Source: Anabaena sphaerica FACHB-251 (GTDB lineage Bacteria; Cyanobacteriota; Cyanobacteriia; Cyanobacteriales; Nostocaceae). Taken from it: a stretch of 64,000 nt of DNA. Below the pieces are notes generated by a model that did no database searches, had not been told where the DNA came from, and worked only from the letters and a program-made list of their open reading frames with translations. Made by a program: the position numbers and the translations under genes. Location of the stretch: NCBI RefSeq assembly GCF_014696825.1, contig NZ_JACJQU010000015.1, forward strand, positions 1 through 64,000, written 5' to 3'. This document shows, one piece after another, positions 36,190 through 45,118 of this stretch; position 1 is the first letter of the stretch, and each line of letters begins with the position of its first letter.

Positions 36190-36702
36190 TTAATTGTCCA
36201 TTTTTGAACTAGATGATGGAGAATTTACAGCTTTTGGTTTTGCCCGTTCTTGTTGATACAACTTGACAACTTGCTGCACATAATCACCTGTAAAACCTTT
36301 ATTACAACCTGTATAAAGTCCAGTCATCCACCAACAAGCAGCACCAGTAACAGCAGCAATTTCATTATTATTCGTAGCCTTAAACTGGTTAGTTAACTCA
36401 CGCTTCATAATGCAAGAAATAATTTGCCTTGCTGTTTTAGGATCATTTTCAAACTGAGTCGGTGTTAATTCTTTTTTCAGACAAAATTTTGACCAACCTC
36501 TCAAAGTTTCTGGTTTAACTTGCCAGTCACTATAATATCCAGGAGTTGGCTTTTTTTTCTGGGGTGCAGCTAGTCTTAATGCTTCTACCATTGCTGCAAC
36601 TTGGTTATCAGAAACAGGTTGCTGTGCTTGGACTACTAATGGTGAAAGTCCTAAACTGATAATAACTCCAGCAAACAAAGATCCCATTGATTTATTGATC
36701 AT
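36190..36702 (-). CDS. Exported hypothetical protein with cysteine motif
   Basis: 170 residues from ATG 36702. Signal peptide at about 1-27 (SLFAGVIISLGLSPLVVQAQ). The mature protein has four cysteines in FCLKK, ISCIMKREL, GAACWWMTGLYTGCN, suggesting two disulfides in the periplasm. A lysine/proline and serine-rich tail ends the protein. Similar small Trp/Cys proteins occur in filamentous cyanobacteria; I know no function. It stands alone between an inverted repeat and the QYPGG gene. Confidence 0.7.
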   Translation of the reverse strand: MINKSMGSLFAGVIISLGLSPLVVQAQQPVSDNQVAAMVEALRLAAPQKKKPTPGYYSDWQVKPETLRGWSKFCLKKELTPTQFENDPKTARQIISCIMKRELTNQFKATNNNEIAAVTGAACWWMTGLYTGCNKGFTGDYVQQVVKLYQQERAKPKAVNSPSSSSKMDN

Positions 36703-36819
36703 GACTATCTACTTTTATCAAAAATCATCAAACTTAATAGTATATCTCTCACCTAGACCCGCGACCACTAATATTAGTTCCTGATTTATTTACAGGAATA
36801 AAAAAAATCGGGTGCTTGA

Positions 36820-36882
36820 GATCCCCGACTTCTGAGAACAATTACCAATTTATTCAGAAGTTGACAAAAGAAGTCGGGGATC
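36820..36882. repeat. 63-bp GATCCCCGACTTCT inverted-repeat element
   Basis: Perfect 14-bp arms (36820-36833 and 36869-36882) enclose 35 bp. Same size class as 14162-14223. It lies just past the pepP stop and could also act as its terminator. Confidence 0.85.
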
Positions 36883-36904
36883 TAGGGGATATAATTGTGA
36901 TTTT

Positions 36905-38275
36905 TTACGATACTAAATTCTCTATTGCCTCTGCTTGATTTGGTAATGCAGCAGTTAAAACTTCCCTACCTGATTCTGTTACTAAAACATCATCTTCAAT
37001 CCGAATTCCACGCACATCAGCAAATTTTTCTAACCGTTCCCAGTTGACTAAATATTGATATTGATCACGAATTTTCGGATCATTTAAAATTCCGGGAACT
37101 TGATAAAATCCTGGTTCAATTGTCACTAACATTCCCGGACGTAGAGGACGATTTAAACGCAGGTAACTTAAACCAAAGCGACTACTTCTTTTTCTGCCCT
37201 CATCATACCCTGCTAAATCTCCCAAATCTTCCATATCATGCACATCTAAGCCCAATAAATGCCCAATTCCGTGGGGGAAAAACAACGCATGAAGATCCAT
37301 TTTCACCAAATCTTCCGGTTTACCTTGTAAAATTCCCAAATCTACCAAACCTTCGGCAATAATCATTGCAGCTAAAAGATGAATTTCCCCATATTCCACA
37401 CCAGGGGCTATCCTCTCAATACAAGCATCATGGGCAGCTAAAACAATATCATAAATATCCCTTTGAGTAGGCGAAAATTTACCAGAAACAGGCCAAGTGC
37501 GAGTGATATCAGCAGCCCAACCAGTTTCTGTTTCCGCACCCACATCAGCTAAAAGTAAATCTCCTGGTTGTAGGGAGTGGTAATAATGCCCATTATGTAA
37601 AACTTCACCATGCACCGTCACAATACTTGTGTAAGCAGTAGTCATATTATGACCCATAATTACTGCTTCCATTGCAGCGCGAACTTCCGCTTCTAGTTTC
37701 GCTTTACCAGTTCTAGCCATTCCCGCTTTATGTGCTTCGACACTCACAGCCGCAGCTTTACGTAATTCCACTAGCGCCGCTTCATCGTGGATAATACGTA
37801 AGGAAATAATCGCTTTAGCTAATTCTAAATCTATTCCTTGGGGTGGTTGTTGAGGTAATACCCATCTATCTAATAATTGTGATTGTTGTGTCCAAGTAGG
37901 TGCATCTTGTACAGAAACACTAGCCGCATTTTCCAAATAATCTGCTAATTCTGCCATTGGTCTAGCATTATCCGCGCCAATTTTAGCGGCTATTTCCTCA
38001 CGAGTGGGGGTTTCTCCATGCCACAGGGCGCTGCTGGGGTGAGGGTCATCTATAAATAGTTGTAAATTGCCTCTTTCTAGGCGAATGGCGGCGTTTTGCA
38101 GAGAAATTCCGGCAAAATACAGGAAATGACTATTGGCGCGAAAGGGAAAGGTATTAGCAGGGAAGTTGCGGGAACTGCTACCACCTGACCAGAGAACGGC
38201 GGGAAAATCAATTAATTCTCCTAATTTTTGACGACGGTGGCGGAGGATTTCTGGGAGAGAAGTTGAGATGTTCAT
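36905..38275 (-). CDS. pepP: Aminopeptidase P family protein (Xaa-Pro aminopeptidase)
   Basis: 456 residues, as for AMPP (M24B). It removes an N-terminal residue before proline. An N-terminal creatinase-like domain (about 1-165) is followed by the pita-bread fold. The five metal ligands are visible: two Asp in LLADVGAETETGWAADITRTWPV, His in FFPHGIGHLLGLDVHD, Glu in VTIEPGFY and Glu in GIRIEDDVLVT. Start ATG 38275. A cytosolic location is expected as there is no signal peptide. It stands alone. Confidence 0.93.
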   Translation of the reverse strand: MNISTSLPEILRHRRQKLGELIDFPAVLWSGGSSSRNFPANTFPFRANSHFLYFAGISLQNAAIRLERGNLQLFIDDPHPSSALWHGETPTREEIAAKIGADNARPMAELADYLENAASVSVQDAPTWTQQSQLLDRWVLPQQPPQGIDLELAKAIISLRIIHDEAALVELRKAAAVSVEAHKAGMARTGKAKLEAEVRAAMEAVIMGHNMTTAYTSIVTVHGEVLHNGHYYHSLQPGDLLLADVGAETETGWAADITRTWPVSGKFSPTQRDIYDIVLAAHDACIERIAPGVEYGEIHLLAAMIIAEGLVDLGILQGKPEDLVKMDLHALFFPHGIGHLLGLDVHDMEDLGDLAGYDEGRKRSSRFGLSYLRLNRPLRPGMLVTIEPGFYQVPGILNDPKIRDQYQYLVNWERLEKFADVRGIRIEDDVLVTESGREVLTAALPNQAEAIENLVS

Positions 38276-38450
38276 AAATTATAAATTAGCAATTATCAAT
38301 CTCTGTTATCCGAAAATTAACTCTGTATCTTACCAAAAATTACTTAAAAATTCTGATCATATAGTTCAGTATTTATCCGTTTTTTGCTATTTGGAAAATA
38401 ATGATATGTTGGGGATAACTTAATCATAAATAATTCTTAATCAATCCTAT

Positions 38451-39281
38451 ATGATTTCTGAAGAAATAGCCCCATTAGATAAAAATTATAAATTTAACTA
38501 TTTTTTAATTAGACATCTGGATAGACCAGTAATTCTTTTTCTGCACGGTTTCATAGGTAACATCCATGAATTTGATGAAGTCATAAAATTATTAGGTAAA
38601 GATTTTTCTTATCTTACTCTTGATTTGCCAGGACATGGTAAAACTACAGTCTTAGGAGGTAATGAATACTATAAAATGGAACCCACAGCCAAAGCTATCA
38701 TCAACTTATTGGATGTATTAAAAATAGAAAAATGCTTTTTGGTTGGTTATTCAATGGGAGGAAGATTAACTTTATATCTCACCCTCCATTTTCCTGAGAG
38801 GTTTATCAAGGTTGTATTAGAATCAGCTTCCCCAGGATTACTAACAGATACAGAAAGATTAGCCCGGATTAAAAGTGATGACAAAATTGCCCAAAAACTA
38901 ACAAGAATTATTGATAAACATGAGTTTAATATCTTTTTGGAAAATTGGTATAATCAGCCTATTTTTGCTAATTTTAAAAATCATCCAGCATTTCAACATA
39001 TACTAGAAAGTCGGTTAAAAAATAATCCTCTAGAACTGACAAAATCTCTACGATTTATGGGGACTGGATACCAGCCTTCTTTGTGGGAAAAACTAGCAGA
39101 AAATCAAATTCCTTTACTTTTGCTAGTTGGTGAATATGATGAGAAATTTATCAATATTAATACAGCCATGTCCTACAGAAGTGAATTAGCAAAACTACAA
39201 ATAATTAAGCAAGCTGGACATAATACTCACTTGGAAAATACATTGGCATTTGTGCGGAAGATTAGAAAGTTTTTGATTTAG
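38451..39281 (+). CDS. menH: MenH-like SHCHC synthase (alpha/beta hydrolase)
   Basis: 276 residues from ATG 38451. The alpha/beta-hydrolase start is ILFLHGFIGNIHEFDEV, the nucleophile elbow is LVGYSMGGRLTLYLTL (Ser), and the catalytic His is in IKQAGHNTHLEN. The block FPERFIKVVLESASPGL with ERLARIKSDDKIAQKL is characteristic of MenH, which eliminates pyruvate to form SHCHC in phylloquinone/menaquinone synthesis. That matches cyanobacteria, which use phylloquinone in photosystem I. No other men genes adjoin it. Confidence 0.85.
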   Translation: MISEEIAPLDKNYKFNYFLIRHLDRPVILFLHGFIGNIHEFDEVIKLLGKDFSYLTLDLPGHGKTTVLGGNEYYKMEPTAKAIINLLDVLKIEKCFLVGYSMGGRLTLYLTLHFPERFIKVVLESASPGLLTDTERLARIKSDDKIAQKLTRIIDKHEFNIFLENWYNQPIFANFKNHPAFQHILESRLKNNPLELTKSLRFMGTGYQPSLWEKLAENQIPLLLLVGEYDEKFININTAMSYRSELAKLQIIKQAGHNTHLENTLAFVRKIRKFLI

Positions 39282-39308
39282 CAATTATAACCATATCCCC
39301 GACAACCA

Positions 39309-39501
39309 GATCCCCGACTTAAGAGGATGTTTTAAAAGTTTTGAATGTATAAATAAACCCCTCTCCAAACCTCTCCCCGACGCGGGGAGAGGCTTTGAAA
39401 CCCCCATTCCCTCGTAGGGAAGGGGGAAAGGGGGATTAGGTTACTGAAGATTATTGGTTTCATCTAATACTTTTCAAACAACCTCTAAGAAGTCGGGGAT
39501 C
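39309..39501. repeat. Nested repeats: element inside a GATCCCCGACTT palindrome
   Basis: Outer arms GATCCCCGACTT (39309-39320) and AAGTCGGGGATC (39490-39501). Directly inside are inverted arms AGAGGATGTTTTAAAAGT (39322) and ACTTTTCAAACAACCTCT (about 39469-39486), and within those the CCTCTCC/GGAGAGG double hairpin (39358-39442). The nesting suggests successive insertions. Confidence 0.75.
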
Positions 39502-39519
39502 TAAAAAGGTATGTGTTTT

Positions 39520-40227
39520 TTATTTTGATTTATTCAAAGAATCTGAAGACGGTGTAGAATTTGCCCCTACTGCTTTATTAGCATCTGTTAATTCTTCTTG
39601 CAAAAGCTTCTGATAAACTTGGGGTAAAAAGCGAGTATTAGAATTAGTTTCTATCCCAAATCCTAAACTTGTCCAAGTGGGAGAAAGTCGACGTAAAACT
39701 TCATTTAATTTTTTTTGACGTAGTTGTTGAGAAATATCAATTCCCCAAACCTTTGAATCATTCAACCAACGGTAAACTACTACATCTTGATACTCAGCTT
39801 CAAAACTATAATTATTCCAGAACATCAACTGCGAAGGATGGGGATGATAGCGGGGAGCAATTTCATACCAAGTAGTATTAATAATTTGATATCTACCCGC
39901 AGCAGTAGAACAATTACCTGTATTTGGCCCTGTGACAATGGTGACGCATATCTGAGGGTGACGACTAAGGTCATTTACCTGTTGACCACCATATAACACA
40001 GAGTAGGGACGCTTGGTATTAGACTCACTGAAGGATATAGTCCGCATCAAAGCACGGATATAAGGATCTCCGTCTTTCATCACTAAGGGGGGTTGTTGTC
40101 TGTCAAATACCGGATCGGTTGTTGATTGCAAATCTCCAAAAATGTACCATTGAAAAAGATACACGAAGCCCAGAAGTGCTGCGATAGGACCAATTAGTTT
40201 TTCTACACCTTTGAGTTTAAAAGTCAT
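39520..40227 (-). CDS. Glycoside hydrolase GH104-type lysozyme-like protein
   Basis: 235 residues from ATG 40227. One N-terminal membrane segment or signal anchor (IGPIAALLGFVYLFQWYIF) precedes a muramidase-like domain with PYIRALMRTISFSESN (likely catalytic Glu-containing block), PYSVLYGGQQVNDLSRHP and CSTAAGRYQIINTTWYEIA, where the AGRYQ motif is characteristic of the phage lambda-like/GH104 transglycosylase family. It would act on peptidoglycan in the periplasm, anchored in the inner membrane. It ends in a Ser/Asn-rich tail. It stands upstream of an SDR gene on the same strand, with STRR spacer between. Confidence 0.85.
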   Translation of the reverse strand: MTFKLKGVEKLIGPIAALLGFVYLFQWYIFGDLQSTTDPVFDRQQPPLVMKDGDPYIRALMRTISFSESNTKRPYSVLYGGQQVNDLSRHPQICVTIVTGPNTGNCSTAAGRYQIINTTWYEIAPRYHPHPSQLMFWNNYSFEAEYQDVVVYRWLNDSKVWGIDISQQLRQKKLNEVLRRLSPTWTSLGFGIETNSNTRFLPQVYQKLLQEELTDANKAVGANSTPSSDSLNKSK

Positions 40228-40228
40228 T

Positions 40229-40312
40229 AGTTATTAGTCATTGGTCATTGTTCATTGGTCATTAGTCATTGGGGAAAATATTCTCCCTTTCCTCCCCTGT
40301 CACCTGTTACCT
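40229..40312. repeat. Two STRR tracts (TTAGTCA and CCTGTCA types)
   Basis: TTAGTTATTAGTCATTGGTCATT units up to about 40270 precede CCTGTCACCTGTTACCTGTCACC and CTATTCC units that run into the next gene's 3' end. Confidence 0.75.
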
Positions 40313-40313
40313 G

Positions 40314-40979
40314 TCACCTATTCCCTATTCCCTGAAATAATTCCTCGAAGCTTTTGCGGGTGGCTTCCGGTTTAGCGACAATCTCGACAATTTTATTACT
40401 TGCAGCAGATTCAAACAAAGATTCAACACAAACCTGAGCCACTTTTTGCCGAGGGATGCTACCATCAAACAAAGTATCAGCGCCCTGCATAATTATGGCA
40501 TCGGTGTTATCTTCATTTTTCAGTCCTCCAGGTCGGACAATTGTATAAGTGAGTCCACTTTTGTGAATGTATTCTTCAGCTTGCTTTTTCCATACTAAAA
40601 TTAACCAAAACAAGTTTAGCGGATGAAAAAACTGGGAAACACACAACGAAGAAACCAGAATAAAATGCTCTATTTGCTTGGCTTTAGCTGCATCAACTAA
40701 ATTTTTCGTACCTTCAAAATCGACCTTATAAGGGCCTGTTGGGTCAAAACTGGGTTTTGCACCTGTGGCGCACAGGACTACGGTACTATCACCTAATGCA
40801 GCCATTAGGCTTTCTGGTGCTAACACATCTCCCACAACTAACTCAACTTCAGGAGAGAAGATAGCTTGAGCTTTTTGCTGATCCCGCACCAAGGCACGAA
40901 CCGGAATATTCCTGGCTACTAACTGTTGTACTATCCGACGACCGGTTTCACCTGTTGCACCTGCTACAAATGCTTTCAT
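40314..40979 (-). CDS. NAD(P)-binding atypical SDR (NAD(P)H-binding PF13460 type)
   Basis: 221 residues from ATG 40979. The Rossmann start is KAFVAGATGETGRRIVQQL, with VRALVRDQQKA and VVLCATGAKPSFDPTGPY typical of plant Tic62/AT2G37660-like and cyanobacterial relatives. YTIVRPGGLKNED marks the catalytic region. Chloroplast relatives are NADPH-binding and some are redox-sensing; substrate unknown here. The final residues (GIGNR) are written by the STRR that follows, so the true C-terminus was probably altered by repeat insertion. Confidence 0.87.
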   Translation of the reverse strand: MKAFVAGATGETGRRIVQQLVARNIPVRALVRDQQKAQAIFSPEVELVVGDVLAPESLMAALGDSTVVLCATGAKPSFDPTGPYKVDFEGTKNLVDAAKAKQIEHFILVSSLCVSQFFHPLNLFWLILVWKKQAEEYIHKSGLTYTIVRPGGLKNEDNTDAIIMQGADTLFDGSIPRQKVAQVCVESLFESAASNKIVEIVAKPEATRKSFEELFQGIGNR

Positions 40980-41158
40980 GATTAACGCTATCCTGGGAAA
41001 CTAAGATGTGCTGGTTTCGTTCTTAATTGTAGTGATTCTATGGAGTTGAAGACAAATTAGTAATGTTTTCGTGAAATTTGCATTTTTGTGTGAAAAAACT
41101 ATCCCTCATTGGGAATCATTAGTATAGACAAACTTTTAACTATACAGAAAACGTACTT

Positions 41159-41821
41159 ATGGTAGCAAACAACTGGGAATTTCAAACCTTGGAAATAACT
41201 GAATCAGTTTTACCAACGGATTCAAGCGTAGCCTCAGATGAAACACCAGCAAAAGAAGCTCATGGTGGTCCTAGCAGATTCCATAGTCGTCATCAAGACT
41301 GCATGGAAATGTATGCCCCTAAAGAACAGGTTGCTGAGTATCTGAATTCCCATTCTTCATGGTTTGTACGCTGTGCTGAACCGATGAGGGTGGAACCTTT
41401 GGGACAAAATGGCTATGCGTTGGTAATTGGTCGGTTTGGTTCTTTTGGTTATGAAGTTGAGCCAAAAATTGGTTTGGAATTGTTAGCCCCACAGCAAGGT
41501 AAATACCACATCCGCACAATTCCTATCCCTGACTACCAAGCTCCCGGTTATGATGTGGACTATAATGCGTGCATGGAATTAGTAGAAAGTTTGCCGGGGA
41601 TAACAAAGGTGGAATGGGAATTATATTTGACGGTTGAGCTTCATTTTCCCAGATTTATTCAGCGATTACCCCATTCTTTAATTCAGTCTACAGGCGATCG
41701 CCTACTTAATCAAATTGTCCGTCAAGTATCCCGTCGTTTAACTCGCAAAGTCCAAGAAGATTTTCATCAATCTCTCGGTGTTCCCTTTCCTGTTAATTCT
41801 AAGAAAAAGCGTCATAGGTGA
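41159..41821 (+). CDS. DUF1997 family protein
   Basis: 220 residues from ATG 41159. The DUF1997 core has MEMYAPKEQVAEYLNSHSSW, then NGYALVIGRFGSFGYEVEPK and YDVDYNACMELVES. The family is conserved in cyanobacteria and plastids; function is unknown. No signal peptide, and a basic C-terminus (KKKRHR). The stop codon TGA lies inside the GGTGACA repeat tract that follows directly, so the repeat touches the gene end. Confidence 0.9.
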   Translation: MVANNWEFQTLEITESVLPTDSSVASDETPAKEAHGGPSRFHSRHQDCMEMYAPKEQVAEYLNSHSSWFVRCAEPMRVEPLGQNGYALVIGRFGSFGYEVEPKIGLELLAPQQGKYHIRTIPIPDYQAPGYDVDYNACMELVESLPGITKVEWELYLTVELHFPRFIQRLPHSLIQSTGDRLLNQIVRQVSRRLTRKVQEDFHQSLGVPFPVNSKKKRHR

Positions 41822-41930
41822 CAGGTGACAGGTGACAGGTGAAAGGTGACAGAGTTGAAAGTCATCAGTTGTTATTCTCCTCCTGCACCCTGCACCCTGC
41901 ACCCCTGCTTCTTCTGCCTCCTGCCTCCTG
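41815..41930. repeat. STRR tracts (GGTGACA and CCCTGCA types)
   Basis: GGTGACA units run from the DUF1997 stop to about 41850, followed by CCTGCAC and CTGCCTC units to 41930. The spacer between two convergent genes is almost entirely repeat. Confidence 0.8.
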
Positions 41931-41931
41931 A

Positions 41932-42402
41932 CTATGCTTTACTAATAATTCTGAGGACGATTTCTACGCCTGAGAAAGCTTGCCAAATAAATAACCCTAA
42001 AATCCCAAAATTAAGAAGAATATGAGTCGCACGCGCCCAATTTGCTCCTTTTTGCATAAAGGGAGACAAGGACGCAGAAAATGCGATCAAACCTGTCATC
42101 CCTAAGCCAGCTAACAGGTGGGGTCCAACAAACAATTTACCGTTATTGATGTAAGTGACTGCCATGCCACCAATTGAACCTGCTACCATCAAAGCTAAGA
42201 TGATAGACCCAATTTGGTGGTGTTTAATTGTATATTTGCCTTTAATCAATTCTTTCTTTTCTTCACCCTGAGCATTTCTGGTACGCTGTACTTGTAAACC
42301 TAAGTAAGCTGCATACAAGGAGAGTGCTAATAGTATCCACATCATTGCTGGGTGAAAGAAGTTCAACCCGTATTTCACTTCTGGAGAAAGTTCTAGACTC
42401 AT
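41932..42402 (-). CDS. DUF4079 membrane protein
   Basis: 156 residues from ATG 42402; the TTG at 42417 adds five residues and is not needed. Four hydrophobic segments (MMWILLALSLYAAYLGL, GSIILALMVAGSIGGMAVTYI, LLAGLGMTGLIAFSASL, THILLNFGILGLFIWQAF) with FFHP near the N-terminus match DUF4079, a cyanobacterial family of integral membrane proteins. A His-rich KHHQIGSI loop could bind haem or metal, as in related cytochrome b561-like folds, but this is inference. It lies in thylakoid or plasma membrane. It is divergent from the ankyrin gene with 155 bp between starts. Confidence 0.88.
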   Translation of the reverse strand: MSLELSPEVKYGLNFFHPAMMWILLALSLYAAYLGLQVQRTRNAQGEEKKELIKGKYTIKHHQIGSIILALMVAGSIGGMAVTYINNGKLFVGPHLLAGLGMTGLIAFSASLSPFMQKGANWARATHILLNFGILGLFIWQAFSGVEIVLRIISKA

Positions 42403-42557
42403 CGCCTGGTTATCCAAATTATTAAATCTTAATAAAACTTAGCATAAATTGATTCCAGACTATTCTTTGTTCTTGTCTATTGCCAAAGTGCTGAAACAGG
42501 CTCAGACTAAATTTTAAGGCTAAATTCAGCAATATCGGCCTGTGCGGGATTTCTCTT

Positions 42558-43841
42558 ATGACTGAAAACAATAATAATCTACTGATCAAGGCGGCAAAAA
42601 GCGGCGATATCAAGCGGCTTTGTGAACTACTGGCAACTGGTGCTAAAGTGGATGCGTGCGATCGCAATGGCACTACAGCATTAATGTTTGCGGCTAATTT
42701 AGGTTATACAGAAATAGTGCGATCGCTCCTAGATTTTGGCGCTAATATCAACCTACCTAGAAAAACATACCGTTTAACAGCGTTAATGTTGGCAGCTAGT
42801 AATAATCAGGTTGATATTGTCAAGCTTTTAATATCTAGAGGTGCAGATATAAATGCCATTAATGAAGATGGCAGCACAGCTTTAATGGCTGCCGCCCAAA
42901 AAGGGCATCTTGATGTAGTACAGGTTCTCTTAGCTGCCGGTGCTGATGCCAATATTACTGATAAAGATGATGATAACGCCCTCAAACTGGCAATCAAACA
43001 AGGCTACACAGCAGTTGTTCAAGCCATAATACAAAATGGTAAGTTTGTCAATACCCCGGATGCAGAAGGTGAGACACCCTTAATGATAGCCGCAGACTGG
43101 GGATATTTGGATGTAGTACAAACACTGTTGTTACATGGGGCTGATCCCAATTTAAAAAACGCCGATGGTAGCACTGCAATGTTAGCAGCCGCTGCCGCAG
43201 GCCATAGTAATATTGTTGCAGCTTTATTAGATGCAGGTGCAGAAATTAATCACCAAGATAAAGAAGGTGAAACCGCTCTGCACTTTGCTGTTGTGGAAGA
43301 ATACCTAGATATAGTAAAAATCTTACTGCATCGGGGTGCAAATGTAGAAATTAGAAATCATCTTGGAGATACACCCTTACTTATAGCAGCATTCCAAGGA
43401 TATAGCGAAATAGTAGCAGCTTTAATGGGTGCAGGAGCAGATGCGAACAAAAAGAACTTTGGTGAAGTTGCCCTCACATTGGCAGTATCTCAAGAACACA
43501 CCCAGACAGTCAAAGTATTACTTGACTATGGTGCTAATATCAATGCTCTAGCAGATGATGGTAAAACTGCTTTAGTTAAAGCTTTAGTCGGCAACCATCC
43601 AGATATATTCAAGCTGCTGTTAGAAAAAGGAGCAGATGTAAATTTTCAAGACTCAGCAGGTGCAACGGTTTTAATGTGGTCTGCTGCTGAGGGTTATACT
43701 CAAGCTGTGCAGATGTTAATTACAGCCGGAGCAGATGTAAATTTAAAAAACCAAGGTGGTTATACAGCTTTAATGATTGCTGAATTTAATAGCTATCGCA
43801 CAATTGCCCGAATTTTACGACAAGCTGGGGCGCAGGACTAA
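42558..43841 (+). CDS. Ankyrin-repeat protein
   Basis: 427 residues from ATG 42558, made up of about 12 ankyrin repeats of 33 residues with the consensus GxTALxxAAxxGHxxIVxxLLxxGADxN, e.g. DGSTALMAAAQKGHLDVVQV and GETALHFAVVEEYLDIVKIL. No other domain, signal peptide or membrane segment is present. Such proteins serve as protein-binding scaffolds; the partner is unknown. It is monocistronic with a hairpin at 43866-43901 downstream. Confidence 0.93.
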   Translation: MTENNNNLLIKAAKSGDIKRLCELLATGAKVDACDRNGTTALMFAANLGYTEIVRSLLDFGANINLPRKTYRLTALMLAASNNQVDIVKLLISRGADINAINEDGSTALMAAAQKGHLDVVQVLLAAGADANITDKDDDNALKLAIKQGYTAVVQAIIQNGKFVNTPDAEGETPLMIAADWGYLDVVQTLLLHGADPNLKNADGSTAMLAAAAAGHSNIVAALLDAGAEINHQDKEGETALHFAVVEEYLDIVKILLHRGANVEIRNHLGDTPLLIAAFQGYSEIVAALMGAGADANKKNFGEVALTLAVSQEHTQTVKVLLDYGANINALADDGKTALVKALVGNHPDIFKLLLEKGADVNFQDSAGATVLMWSAAEGYTQAVQMLITAGADVNLKNQGGYTALMIAEFNSYRTIARILRQAGAQD

Positions 43842-44211
43842 TATCAAGCGTTTTTTTGAGCAAAACTCCGCCGTAACTGTTGTGAAGTTGCTACGACGGA
43901 GAAATAAGAAATTGAAACACCAAGATCAAAAGCTTGCGCTACAAGGGTGGAAAAAAGTAAACATGAAGACTTAATTTACCTTTTGCCTTGTTTTGTCTAT
44001 CCCTCGATGTTTCCTACTGTGCTAGATTTACTTAATATATCGGTTTTTCTTTTGGGGAAAGTATTAAAATTATCATTTTTGATGTATCAAAGTGTACAAT
44101 AATAAAAAATCAATCTTTCTTAGGTGTGATTTTCTCTTGATTTATAAGCTTTTCAAGCAATTCTTTATAAATAATTAAATTTCTTCTTAAATAGCATTAA
44201 ATGAGCCAATT
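43842..44211. other. Spacer between the ankyrin and cbiG genes
   Basis: Apart from the CTCCGCCGTA...TACGACGGAG hairpin at 43866-43901, I see AT-rich sequence with no gene, RNA or repeat of note. Confidence 0.45.
43866..43901. terminator. Imperfect hairpin after the ankyrin gene
   Basis: CTCCGCCGTA pairs with TACGACGGAG, with one mismatch in a stem of 10 bases around a 16-base loop. No T-run follows, so it may be a weak terminator or a chance palindrome. Confidence 0.35.
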
Positions 44212-44646
44212 GTGCAAGTAGATTTATTGTTTCCACAGGTTTTATGGGTGGGTATCGGTTGTCAAAAACGAATTTCTCCCCAGTTAATTAGTGCAGCAAT
44301 TGAGAAAGTCTTTCGAGAATATCAGCTTACCCATACTGATATAGCGGGTATTGCTACCATTGATATTAAAGCGTCTGAATTTGGTTTAAGAGAATTTTGT
44401 CGAATAAATAATTTGCCTTTAAAAACCTTCACGGCAGAAATTCTGGCTGGTGTCTGTGTTCCTAACCCTGGAAAAATAATTACAGAAACCGTGGGAACAC
44501 CTAGTGTAGCAGAGGCATCTGCTATTATTGCTGCTGCTCAAATGACTTCAGAAGTGACGTTATTAGTTCCCAAGCAAATTTTTCGTTTACCAGGGGAAGC
44601 TGGGGCAGTTACGGTAGCTGTTGCAGGAATAGGGAATAGGGAATAG
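44212..44646 (+). CDS. cbiG: Cobalamin biosynthesis CbiG C-terminal domain protein
   Basis: 144 residues from GTG 44212. It matches the C-terminal domain of CbiG (PF01890): VLWVGIGCQKRISPQLISAA, ATIDIKASEFGLREFCRINN, and VGTPSVAEASAIIAAA with the conserved PSVAEAxA block. CbiG opens the delta-lactone ring in anaerobic cobalamin synthesis, but the separate C-terminal domain seen in cyanobacteria may act with a fused or split partner. The last residues (GIGNRE) come from the GGGAATA repeat that follows, so the native end is probably a few residues different. No other cob genes adjoin. Confidence 0.85.
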   Translation: MQVDLLFPQVLWVGIGCQKRISPQLISAAIEKVFREYQLTHTDIAGIATIDIKASEFGLREFCRINNLPLKTFTAEILAGVCVPNPGKIITETVGTPSVAEASAIIAAAQMTSEVTLLVPKQIFRLPGEAGAVTVAVAGIGNRE

Positions 44647-44662
44647 GGAACAGGGAACAGAA
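44628..44662. repeat. GGGAATA/GGGAACA STRR overlapping the cbiG end
   Basis: Five units run from the last codons of cbiG into the spacer. The repeat supplies both the final residues and the stop of the gene. Confidence 0.85.
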
Positions 44663-44692
44663 AAATTAAAAATATCCTGCCTCCTGCCATAT

Positions 44693-45046
44693 TCAGTCAA
44701 CAACTCTGAGAAAATAGTTAATAATACTAGAAACAATTGCCAGCACAATAGAGCCGAGAAAAGCAGGTACAAAACCTTGAATTTCAAAGCCAGAACCGGG
44801 AGTGATAGCACTTGCCAACCACAGAGTTAAAGCATTGATAACAAAGGTAAATAAACCAAAAGTAATCAAGGTGATGGGAAATGTTAACAAACTCAAAATT
44901 GGGCGAATAATAGCATTTACCAAACCGATGACAATAGCAGCAAATAAGGCCGCGACAAAAGTCTTGATAATGAAACCTGGTACAATTTGAGATGTGATTA
45001 ATAATGCTAACGCTGTACCAAGCCAAGTTAATAAAAAGTGTTTCAT
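44693..45046 (-). CDS. Phage-holin-family-like membrane protein (4 TM)
   Basis: 117 residues from ATG 45046; TTG at 45079 adds 11 polar residues and is rejected. Four hydrophobic segments fill it (FLLTWLGTALALLITSQIV, TFVAALFAAIVIGLVNAII, FPITLITFGLFTFVINALTL, FLGSIVLAIVSSIINYFL). The NAIIRPIL motif and compact four-TM layout match the mycobacterial-type phage holin superfamily IV, widespread in cyanobacteria and usually not viral. The role is unknown. Located between cbiG and a peptidoglycan-binding protein on the same strand. Confidence 0.87.
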   Translation of the reverse strand: MKHFLLTWLGTALALLITSQIVPGFIIKTFVAALFAAIVIGLVNAIIRPILSLLTFPITLITFGLFTFVINALTLWLASAITPGSGFEIQGFVPAFLGSIVLAIVSSIINYFLRVVD

Positions 45047-45118
45047 CTCATGTTTTTTTGAATAGTTATCAAATAGCAAAATTCAGACCGCCTTCTGCCC
45101 CCTACCTGAAGTATCAGC

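Noticed and set aside
43777-43974. 65-residue frame at the end of the ankyrin gene
   Set aside because: Its first third overlaps the ankyrin gene in another frame and the remainder reads through the hairpin. No family or ribosome-binding site.
44693-45046. Prophage, suggested by the holin-like protein
   Set aside because: No other phage gene is nearby. This holin family is common as a single chromosomal gene in cyanobacteria.
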